A stretch of 64,000 nt of DNA from Adenanthera pavonina (lineage: Eukaryota; Streptophyta; Magnoliopsida; Fabales; Fabaceae), in NCBI GenBank assembly GCA_026686845.1, contig JAIVEN010000013.1, forward strand, positions 4,608,001 to 4,672,000. The letters run 5' to 3'. Below the pieces are notes generated by a model. That model ran no database searches. It was not told the DNA's origin and worked only from the letters and a program-made list of their open reading frames with translations. This document shows positions 38,924 through 50,600 of the stretch, piece after piece (position 1 is the stretch's first letter; the number at the start of each line of letters is the position of its first letter). The translations under genes were made by a program, and so were the position numbers.

Positions 38924-39230
38924 GTCGGGGATTTTTCACAATGGCATTGACAGAGGATGGACAACTATGGAAGGATGGACAACTATGGAACTGGGGAGCT
39001 AACTATTATATTTGCTGAGCTTTAATATTTTTCTCTAGACTCTAGAATAGTGGTACAATCCATTTATCCCAAGATTTTAGTTTTAGCTATTTAGGATAAC
39101 TAACAATATTAACATTTTCTTGACAGCAAACTCTAATTATGAACTTGAGAGAGATGATAAAATTGGAGCTTGGAAACCAAAACCAATGCCCAGCCTTAGA
39201 GATTTTTGAATAATTCATATAGCAAGTGGT
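38924..39230 (+). pseudogene. RCC1-repeat gene relic
   Basis: 38924-39003 encodes FFTMALTEDGQLW followed by DGQLWNWGAN. A fragment from 39127 encodes NYELERDDKIGAWKPKPMPS, then an in-frame TGA and IIHIASG. Together these resemble one and a half blades of an RCC1-type seven-bladed propeller (consensus ...MALTEDGQLWNWG...). The first piece contains a 17-bp direct duplication (GATGGACAACTATGGAA twice), which repeats DGQLW. With the stop and missing blades this is a decayed fragment, not a working gene. Confidence 0.6.
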
Positions 39231-39299
39231 TGTTTGCTATCACGTGATTGTTTGCTAGAAGGTTCTGTCATTATATTCTATTCGTTGCTATATGTTTAT

Positions 39300-41180
39300 T
39301 TTTGGCCAACCTATTAGCTGCTATTTACCATTGCTAATTCAAAGTTTCAAAAGCAAAATTTTCGTTGCAGGTGAATTACCTTCAGCATGACAATGCTTTG
39401 CTTCAAATCTAGCAAAAAGAGTTGAAGAGTACTATAGAAAGCATACTTCAATCCAGGAAAAATTTCACGCATGTTTACGTGGTAATTTTTAGTAATGTAG
39501 AGGATTTTTTTTTAAATAATAACATTATTGATTAGTTATGGATTTGTATACTTTCTTAATTATATTTCTAGAATTTGTAGACTTACTAAGATTGTAAAAT
39601 GAATAAACTAAGCTACAGAAAATAACTATGGACAATAGTGGTATGAATTTTAAGGATGATAGATGCAGATGACAAAGTAGTCCCATAATGTTGGCCTCCT
39701 GATATTAGTCCCCTAAAAATAACATGTAGATGAATTGTAAGATGTCAATTTCCTAATGTTATGTGGAAACAATTTTAATTATCAGTTAGCTGGCTTATCA
39801 CTTAATACTAAACAATTTGGATTTGGATAAAGTAGTCCTTGTCATTTATAGGGAAAAAATTAACGAGGCTATGGAAACCTAAGTGTTAACCCTCCAACTC
39901 CACTAATCCCCAGTTTTTTTCTTTCTTTCTTTATTTTTGGTGTTCCACCAATTGCATGTATTTTGTAAGGGAATTGTTTAATTTACTAAATATTATAATG
40001 ATTTCTATCACATCAATCCTCCCTTTCTATTCAAACTTTCAAACTGATTCATTGAAACGTTGAAATTAACAACTTTGAAATTTCAAACTTACAATCTTAA
40101 AGAAGTGTGACTAAACCTTTCTAATCAGATAACTCAGACTATAAAAAATTGGTTCTTTTGCTATATTTTTTGTTTGCATGGGCTTGCTTTCCTTTGTCAA
40201 TATTTTTTTAAAAAATAGCATGCAATGCTCTTTTCCTCGATACTTTTCTTTTCATATTTCTAAATTCAAGTGAATCAGGATAATCAAATTGAATATAAGG
40301 TCAAGAGCATTGAAACCATTAAAAATATTGAAGAGAGCTAGATGGAGGAGAACACTTAGAACTACCAAAAATATTTTGTTACCATATACTTATAATAGTA
40401 TGTTGACAAACTTTTAAATTATTATCATAAAATAAGTTAATTATTTTAAATTACTCATACTTAAAAAAATCATAAGAGACTAATAAAAAATTATTACAGA
40501 AAATTACTAATTACCATTACATATAAACATCTAATTTTCCTTCAAACCTGTTGTTTAAAAAAAAGTTTTTATTCCTATTATACAAGTATTACATCACTTA
40601 ATTGGTTGGTTGATATTGCATCACATTACAATTTGTACAGGGTGAGATTTTATTTTTGTTAATTCTTAATGTTATTGTTAAATCTACTGTACAAACATGA
40701 AGGAAAAAAAAAGGACGTCTTATGGTACAAAACCAAAATTCCCTTTTTACTGTGGATTCAACATGTTTCCCCCTTAATAGATCCCTCTTATAGATTTCTG
40801 TGTTTTGTAATTAAATTATACATTGCTAAAATATTCTATTATCAAAACTAAACCTGTATACCAACACATCACTATTCTTTGAATAAATTTACCATATAAA
40901 ACATGTAACAGTTAAATCTTTTAGATGCCAGAAAAAGCTGCCAATGCATTGCCCGGGTTATGAATTCTAGTTACAGCATAAACTAAAACTAGAGACTCTG
41001 CAAATAACTTTTAGAAACCTCAAATAAAAAAAAAAAAACCCGTTACCACATACAACTTCGCCCATTTCTAAATATTCAAACTCAACTTTGGTAAAACAAT
41101 ACCTGATGATTAAATCTAGCTACAAGAAAGATGGTCATATATCAACAACTTACTCACATGTACCAGTAAGAAGCAGGAGA
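39300..41180. other. AT-rich spacer without recognised genes
   Basis: No exon chain, RNA gene or transposon ends were seen. The right end approaches the 3' untranslated region of PIG-L. Confidence 0.45.
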
Positions 41181-41626
41181 ATTATTAAATATTGAAGCAC
41201 ATAAATCATTATGAAGGGTCAGGGCCCATAAACTAATTGCTCACTGGTAACTGCTAAAGGAATACTTCCATTGCTCTATTCTGCCAACATCAAGACCTCT
41301 AAAGCCTGAATCGGTTAGAATAAAACTAGTACAGGGGCAACATCTGTTACAGCAGTAGCACAAGAAAGTGGAGAGGAATCACTTCAGCATCATGTGTTTT
41401 GCTTGAACCATGACTGTGTGGCCACTCCTTGATTTCCAGAATTTATAAGCAACGGGGTATAAAAGATAGAGATACCACAGGACATGGGTAGAACTAGTGT
41501 CCTCCATAACCAAGATGCCAAACATTTGATAAAGCTGGCTGCACGTACTAAATAGGATTGCATCAAACATGAATTATGAAGGCTGCTCACCTCACAAGCA
41601 ACATAGGATATTTTCTAATTGTAACT

Positions 41627-44600
41627 TCACTTGATCTTTCTAAGCGTGTTCATATATGTATAACTGGACATTGCTACAAAAAACTTGCGGAACCTGCAGA
41701 AATGGAATCATCTTTCTTACATACAAAAAACCCTTTCTTGTTTTGGCCGGAACACAGAAAAACCTATACCGTTGAGTAGCAGTAAAATATGTAATTGACT
41801 AAAACTACGCAAAAATTGGCATGCTCAAGCGTGTTCAATTAAAATGTACCAAACTCGAACATTAGTAAGGCTAAAATTTGGACTTCAGTATAATGTATGC
41901 ATGCAAATTTGTATAGTGTATGGTTTAGGGTTCTAGAGGAAGTGGACAGCAGTAGCTCCCGGACCTACCTCTTTGCAAATTAGTTTCACAGTGAATCACA
42001 AAGGCATTGATATGTATAGTGCATATTTGAATAATCATTCACATAAATTCAACGAAGATAACAAACTTCGTTAACCTATTAATCATGTATGTGTGTATAT
42101 TTATTTAAGGAAAGTTATGAAAATTAGATACTACAATTTTCAATGACTCAAACAAATGCATTTATCTATTATCGATTAAAAAAGCTACATATATATATAT
42201 ATATGAAGATGTAACATATGATGTGTATAAATTTATTAATAACTAAATTGTTGGCAATTTTAAATAACTAACATCCAAGTCTCATGCACATTTATTAAAC
42301 AAGACAAATCACCCAAATAATACCCTCCATGACGGACAATATATCATAGGGCAATCTAAGATAAATCGTGAAATATCTATGACATAGCTGTGTGTAATTT
42401 ATGGGATGGTTCGAGATCAAGAAGGAAGATAAAAATTAAAGAAAGAAAATTCTGAAAGAAAGATGTGTCCTGCTTTACGGTGACAATGAGGAAAAGCATG
42501 CATACCAGACCCACTGGCTTGAGTGTTGGGCCATAGCAACAGAGCTCCTATGGGGATGCTCATTTACCAAGAACTGGATCGTTTCATTTGAATGCAGCTT
42601 AGCAACAAACATGGACAACCAGACATCAATAGGTCCACTGTACTTGCGCAATATGTTGTTGCTAACCTGAAATTATGAAGGACAAATATGTCAAATAGGA
42701 AAGGTCCGAATGAAACAATTTATCAACCCCAGAAAAAATTAAGGAAAACATACCAGCTCCCAGGCTTCAATGTCCCTGAATGGTATATCATATAATAACT
42801 TGCTGCTCAAACCATAAGAAAATGATAAATGTCAAATGAAAGAAAATTGAAAATTGACAAGTTAATTGAATCTCATATTGGTAAATCATTAATCATATCC
42901 TCTTGTATAAATTCTGATGACCTATCATCTCATTGGTAATTCCCATTGATCATCAAACTAGAATTGGCAAGTACTTTTATGGGGACCATATCCTCTGCAC
43001 ATCGAAGAGGAAAAACACGCCCTGCATTTCCAGTCGAAGGCTTGTGCGTGTTGAGCAATTTGGATTAGGTCTTGCAAATTTTAATGAAGTGATGCGTTTA
43101 ATGGAGATGCAGGGCGTGCTTTTCCTCTTCGACGTGCAGAGGATATGGACCCACTTTTATGATAGTAATCATTTAAACCACCACACAGCAGCTTCAAAAG
43201 AACTTTTTAACAACAATACGTCCATATATTTCAAGAGAAAAATGATAAAGAGATTAGAAAGGGCCCTTCTATGCCATTTGAGTATTAGGTGTTGTGAGAA
43301 GGCAAGGCAATTCTAACCTTCAATCCACAAAATAGCAATGCACGTCCAAAAATGGATCTTATTACCATTAGCATGGTTAAGGATGAGAAGATGAGCAGAG
43401 CTCAACAGCTCAGAACTCATATCGTTAGATTGACTTTTATAAAGCCTTCCATGTCAAAAAAATCTAAACTGAACAGAGGGATGTATCTGCCAATTTTTTC
43501 CAGTCCCAATTATGTTATTATTGATCAATAGCAGTTAAAATGAAAGTTCAACTTACCGTACCCCATAGTGCACATCACGATGATTACAATGACCCGAAAC
43601 ACCATAATTGTCAAAAGTAATAATCTGGGTGAATTGGAAACAAGGAAAAGTGAAGAAAGAACCTCATGAGTCCAAAAATATGTTCCCTTGCCCAGAAATG
43701 ACAACAGAGGAGGGAAAGAATAAACTTTGACTAGTTCATTTAAAGTCATCATCTTACCATATCAATGCTATGATTGCTTATTTCTTCCTTGACGAGATTT
43801 GCCAATAAGTTGTGGTTCCAAACTTTACCAAAACCATCCTAGTTAAGATAACATGTTAAATAACGGCTATGAAAGGAACTAACAACAGGAATTTATGTGA
43901 TACAACTTTTAGTAATTTCACGAGAATTATTAGATTGGAACCTGCAGATCTGGATGGTCCACAACCTTCACTTGTTGCATCGGAACCTGAATACAGAATT
44001 CCATATATCAAACAAACAACAACCATGTAAAATTGCTTGGCATCTTGCATCCTGATCTTGATTAAAAGGACACTCTGAAAATAAGTTGCCCGGGATTACC
44101 AATAAATTTTGTGTTAAGAGGGCTTAAAGGAAATCAAGGTATGAACTGCAAGTAAATCCACTAGTCTCTCTAGGCAAGAATCTCACTTAGAAAATACTAA
44201 TAGCCAATTATAGGAGAATCTCCAATAATGAGGGGTAATCACTCAATTAATTCAAGAAGATTTTACAATCTGTCAAATGACTTATTTATAAACTTAAGAG
44301 TGTACCAAACGTCCTAAATATCAGGACCACTAGAAACAGACTCCGATAAATGGTGTAACAGACCTGAAAATGCTAGAATAAAAATGATAAAATATCTGAA
44401 TAAAATGCTACCTAACTCCCACGTTCCCTAAACTTATGCAGCACACATATAACTGCTAAACAAAGAATTAAAATGAATTAAAATTCAGATTCTAAAATTA
44501 AAAATCAGACTCAGTCAACAACTTTATTTGTTGGTGGCTTCCCTAGTGAATAAGTAATTAAAGTCTTATCACGTCTCCCCCCTTGAAAGGACACCTTGTC

Positions 44601-47600
44601 CTCAAGGTGAAAATGAGGGAATAGAGCAGCAAGTAGCTCATAGTCTTCCCAAGTAGCATCTTCAAGTGGACGTCCCTGCCAAGCAACCAATAATTCTAAA
44701 ACCTGCCCAGCTGTCCAGTGATGTTCAAGGACTTGATTAGGTTGTACTAAGAGTTCCTAGTCGTCTGAAATCGGCAAAGGGGCTGGGGTAGAAGGAGGTG
44801 AGACCCCATGTGCTGGACGTAACAGTGAAACATGAAAGATAGGATGAATTTTGGCATCTGAAGGGAGCTCCAATTCATATGCAACTGCACCTATTTTCTT
44901 TAAGACCTTGTAGGGCCCAAAGAATCGAGGAGAAAGCTTTTGAAAACGCTGTTTGGAAAGAGATTTCAGTTTGAAAGGCTGGATGCGCAGCCAAACATAG
45001 TCTCCAACCTCAAAGGAAAGATCTCTGCGATGCTTATTTTGTTGCACTTTCAATCGAGACTGCACTTTAGTAAGATGTTCCTTCAGAAGTTTCAGCATAG
45101 CGTCACGGGTTAAGAGCTGGTCTTCAAGTTCGGCATTAGCAGTTTCACCCATGACAAAAGGATGTAGTGGAGGGGGATCTCGACCATATACAATCTGAAA
45201 TGGAGTGGTATTAGTTGAAGCATGGAAACCAGTGTTGTATGAGTATTCAGCCCAGCAGAGAAAAGAACTCCATTTTTTAGGTTGTTCATGAGCAAAGCAC
45301 CTAATATAAGCCTCCAAACATCGATTGACAACTTCCATTTGACCATCTGTTTGAGGATGATAGGAAGTACTCATTTTCAACTTGGTTTGGCTAAGACGAA
45401 ACAATTCCTGCCAAAAAGAGCTCAAAAAAATTGAATCTCGATCTGAAACTATAGATCGGGGCATACCATGCAAACATACCACTTCTTTGCAAAAATTACC
45501 AGCCACTGTTATTGCTGTAAAGGGATGAGAGAGGGGTAAAAAATGACTATACTTACTCAACTGGTCAACTACTACCAAGATAGTGTCAACCCCATGAGAT
45601 TTTGGCTGGCCAACCACAAAATCCATAGAGATGTCTTCCCAAATCCTCTCTGGAATAGGCAAGGGCTGCAACAATCCCACAGGTGCCAATGTTTCATATT
45701 TGTTCCTTTGGCAAGTGTGGCACTATTGGACAAGAAGTTTGACATCCCTCTTCATGTGAGGCCAATAAAACGGACTATTTAGCCTCTTTAAGGTCTTCAA
45801 AAACCCTCCGTGTCCCCCAGTAGGAGTCTCATGTGCCTCAACTAATAAAGCTAACCGCAAGCTAGAATCGGTAGGAATGACCAGCTTATTCTTATAAAAA
45901 AGCTTACCAGCAGACCATTAGAAATTGGGCAGGGACTGAGAGTCATTTTGCAAATTTGTAATGATAGATTTAGTATGGGGATCCTATCGCAAGGCATCTT
46001 GCAAATCTGAAAAATCCAAAGGAATTGGCATGATTAAATTAAAAAATTCAGATTGCTAGGGTCTCCTCGAAAGTGCATCAGCAGCATTATTTTCTCTATC
46101 ATTCCGGAACAAAATGGTGAAATCAAAGGGAAGCAACTTAAGAATAAGCCTCTATTGGGAATTAGTGGAAAGTCGTTGCTCCAGGAGGTGTCTTAAACTG
46201 CTGTGATCAGTTTTGACAAAGAAATGATGGCCCAACAAATAGTGTCTCCACTTCTGTATAGCAAGAACCAAGGCTAGCAACTCACGATCATAAGCAGATT
46301 TGTAATGATTGGAGTAAGAAAATCCCTTGCTAAAATAGGCTATAGGATGATCTTGTTACATCAACACAGCACCAACCCCTTCCATAGAGGCATCACATTC
46401 AATAGTAAAGGGAAAAGAAAACTTAGGTAATTTTAAAACTGGTACCGTAGTTAATGCTTCTTTAAGCTTTTGATAAGCAGCCTCTACAGGTTGATTCTAG
46501 TAAAAAGCATCTTTCTTGGTAAGATCAGTGAGTGGCTTGGCAATGACCCCATAGTTCTGCACAAACCTCCTATAGTACCCAGTGAGACCAAGAAATCCTC
46601 GAAGCTTCTTAATGGTAGTAGGAGTTGGCCAATTTTGCACAGCATCTATTTTCTCAAGATCAACACCCACTCCTTCCTTAGATACCATATGTCCCAAAAA
46701 ATTCACTTCTTGTTGAGCAAACAAGCATTTCTTAGTATGAGCAAAGAAAGCACAAGTGTGTAGTAAGTTGAACACCAAATCCAAGTGAAATTTGTGAAGA
46801 TGAAGAGAGGGACTATAAACTAAAATATCATCAAAGAAAACCAGTATAAAGCGTCATAAGTGAAGTTGGAAAAGATCATTCATTACTGCTTGAAAAGTTG
46901 AGGTAGCATTTGTAAGACCAAAAGGCATCACAATAAACTCATAGTGGCTTGAATGAGTCCGGAAGGCTGTCTTAGGGATATCTTCAAGTTGAACTCGAAT
47001 TTGGTGATAGCTAGAACGAATGTCAATCTTCAAGAAATAAGCAGCACTATTGAGTTCATCAAGCAACTCATCCACATTCGGTATGGGGTACTTATCAGGG
47101 ACAATAATGTGATTGAGTTCTTTGTAATCGATGCACATATGCCATAAGCCATCTTTTTTCCTGACCAACAGCACACGACTCGCAAAAGGACTTGAACTAG
47201 GCCTTATGAAGCCTTTAGACAGCAAATCTGCAATTTGTTTCTCGATTTCATCCTTTTGAAAGTAAGGGTACCGGTAGGGCCGTATATTAGGAGGTTGGGA
47301 ATTAGGATGAAGCACGATTGCATGAGAGTGTGAACGTAGTGGAGGCAATGAAGTTGGCTCAGCAAAAATATCAGCATACTCTTGAAGCAAATCATCTATA
47401 CTAGTGAGTCTCTTGAGCAAATTTGAATGAAGCTTCTCATGCTTGGCCATTGCCTTAAACTCAGCTTTTGTAGAGGATTCACGAGGCACTCCCTATAACT
47501 TATACCCCTTCCCATTAACCCAGAAAACCATAAACATCTGCTGCCAATTAGCTTGCACCGTATTCAAAGAAACGAGCCACTAAATACCCAACACCAAATC

Positions 47601-50600
47601 TGCTCCTACCAGGGCAAAAGGATAGAAATCACCAATAATTTTTAAATCTTGTACCTGGACATGCAATTGCCTACAAATCTTTTTGCAGCGAATTAGACTC
47701 TCATTACCAATCTGAACCCCAAATGGAGATATAGATTGAGTGGGTAGCAGTAATTCAGTGATGAGACTCAGCTATAAAGTTGTGAGTAGAGCCGCTATCA
47801 ACCAAAATGACGACCTCCCTCTATTGGAACAGCCCATGAAGCTTCATAGTAGCACTCGAAGATTTACCCAAAATAGCGTGGAAAGAAATTTCAGCTTGCA
47901 ACTCAGAATTTTCAGCCTCTTCCTCTTCTGCAGAAGCAAATTCGCACACTGTGTCTCCTTCCTCGGTGATCTCCATCAGCTTCAGTGTCCCTATTTTGCA
48001 ACAGTAGCCCCGCTGGAACTTCTCGCCACACTTAAAACAAAGCCCTTTATCTCTGCGTGTTTGTTTTTCACTATCCCAAGGATTTGTAGACGAGATTTGT
48101 GCTGAAGAAGACGAGTTCGAAGTCACATTCGCTAATGCGTTTGAAGGCAATGAGTATCTCGGACCAACGGGGCATGCGTCACGGGCAGGATGAATAAAGT
48201 TGGACTAGATACGGGTTGGGTTGGATGACCCGCTCATTTTTGGCCCACGACCCAGTAGGTTTTTTGCTTCATACTCAATCGCAAGGCTCATGGCTTTGTA
48301 TATTGTGCGTCATTTGTGGATGCGGACGTTGACGTTGAGTTCTTCCTTCAACCCATTTAGAAAAACGCCCAAAAGACAACGCTCAGGCCAATTCTTCACC
48401 CTTGTTGATCACTTTGCAAAGTCTTGCCTATACTCTTATAGAGTACCCATTTGCTTAATGCCACACAAGTACTCATCAAGATTCTGGAATTCAGCAGGGC
48501 CATAGTGTTCTTGAAGCACCTTTGTGAGTTCTTCCCAATAGAGCATGGTACGTTCAATGTTGACCCATGCAAAGAGATCAAGAGGATCTCCTTCCAGGTA
48601 CATAGCTGCAATATCTACCTTCATCTCATCTGGGGTTTGGTAATACCGAAAATATTTTTCAGCCTTCAAAATCCATCCTCTAGGGTCACCTCCATCAAAT
48701 TTGGGAAATTTGATTTTGGTGTGGGAACGTTTAGATGAATTTTTCAGCCACCATGGTATATCATAGTCGTCTTCACCATCGGAATTCCGCAACATCCCTC
48801 TACCTTGGTCACGGTTGTTTTGGCTTGCTTTAGGTTGTGGATTATTGCTGGAGGTAGCCTTAATAGCAGCAATGTCGCTATTAAGGTTGCTTAATTGAGC
48901 AGCCATCTCAGAAATCTGCTGCAACAAAGCTTCAGGCAAAGGTGGTGGTTGATTCTGGGGTTCCGCAGATCGTGCAGAGGAGCGTGTAGTCACCATCGTT
49001 CAACCAGGCTCAGATACCAAATTGTTAGAGGGCTTAAAGGAAATCAAGGTATGAACTGCAAGTAAATCCACTAGTCTCTCTAGGCAAGAATCTCACTTAG
49101 AAAATACTAATAGCCAATTATAGGAGAATCTCCAATAATGAGGGATAATCACTCAATTAATTCAAGAAGATTTTACAATCTGTCAAATGACTTATTTATA
49201 AACTTAAGAGTGTACCAAACATCCTAAATATCTAGACCACTAGAAACAAACTCCGATAAATGGCGTAACAGCCCTGAAAATGCTAGAATAAAAATAATAA
49301 AATATCTGAATAAAATGCTAACTAACTCCCACGTTCCCTAAACTTATGCAGCACACATATAACTGCTAAACAAAGAATTAAAATGAATTAAAATTTAGAT
49401 TCTAAAATTAAAAATCAGACTCAATCAACAGTTTTATTTGTTGGGGGCTTCCTACATGAATAAGTAATTAAAGTCTTATCATTTTGTCTTGCAATTGGCA
49501 AGTTATGAACACTAAAATAAATAACATTAAATAACTTCATGAAAGGGACAAATTTATATATTTGAGGAGAAGCTTTGACATCCAGTTGGAAACCACAACT
49601 ACATTGTAAGTCACCTTGAGGGTTGCACAAGCCTGAAAGAGCTCTCGTTTTCTGATGCTACCTTTACCATCTACATCACCTGCATCAAGAAAACTATAAA
49701 GGATTGGAACATGGACATTGACCTTACATCATGAAACCAGAGGAAGGTCTATCTTTCTCAAAGCCTAAGATTAAAGCTTTGTTTTTTTGATAGCAAGCAG
49801 AGGTTTCATAAAAAAGAGTCTATCAAATAGTATCCTACGTCCCTAATCTTTATTTTCTTTACCAATCACTAAGGCTGTGTTTGGTAGGAGGGAATTAGGG
49901 TGAGAGAATGGAAATGGGTGAGGGATTCCCTTGGTGTGTTTGGTACGAAGGCAGTAAGATTGCCTGGAATCATCAACACCCACATACATGGAAATGGCGA
50001 ATACTAGGGCGGGGGGCGGGATTGAGACAAGACCATGGGAGACCAGACCTTGTGGACAAAAATACCCCTACACTGTTCTCAAATTTTCATCACATCACAC
50101 CTCCAGAGCTTCCTCCCTCTTGACGTCACCTTCCTCCTATGGATAGATGTTGTCATTAACAAGACCAATGACAACACTAGTCATCACTGTCAACATATCC
50201 ATCAACATTGCAAAGTAATCAGACCCTATCAACCACTGCACAACTTCTGAGTCAACAATCTCGTAGCTTCTCCGTCAGCCATTGTTGTCAATCTGCTTCT
50301 CCCTCAGCCTCTCATGGGCACCCTACCATCTGCCGCTCATTTCTTCCTCTTATTTGTTCATCTTCATGCTGGATCTGCTGTATTGTGTGTTTATTTGTGT
50401 GGATTTCTTCATCTCATTTGTTCCAGGGAAGAAGTAGTGGCAGGCAAGGAAGAAGAAAGGAGGGAGGAGTTTTTTTTTTTTTTAAATCTAGAGGCATTTG
50501 AGTCATTTTTTGTTATTTTTTTATTATTCTCATCCAGAGTCTCCGACATATGAAACAAACATTTAAAGCTTATTCCCACTCCCAATCCCATTCCTAATCT

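Larger units (their letters stand above)
44107..49486 (-). mobile_element. Ty3/gypsy LTR retrotransposon in PIG-L intron 4
   Basis: LTRs at 49023-49481 (5') and 44112-44571 (3') start TGTTA and end TATCA. The insertion is flanked by a perfect 5-bp duplication TTTTG at 44107-44111 and 49482-49486. Internal order on the minus strand is primer-binding site, gag, reverse transcriptase, RNase H, integrase and polypurine tract, which is the Ty3/gypsy order. It lies in the same transcriptional direction as PIG-L. The LTRs differ by roughly 15-20 substitutions and small indels over about 460 bp. Several in-frame stops make it non-autonomous now. Confidence 0.95.

Noticed and set aside
42933..43316. 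Plus-strand 127-codon open frame across the intronic hairpin
   Set aside because: It is antisense to PIG-L, inside intron 7, and is made of the two inverted arms. The inverted repeat explains it better than a protein.
50035..50553. Overlapping plus-strand open frames of 70-97 codons
   Set aside because: They lie inside a candidate transposon, in low-complexity Ser/Phe-rich sequence, with no start context or homology.
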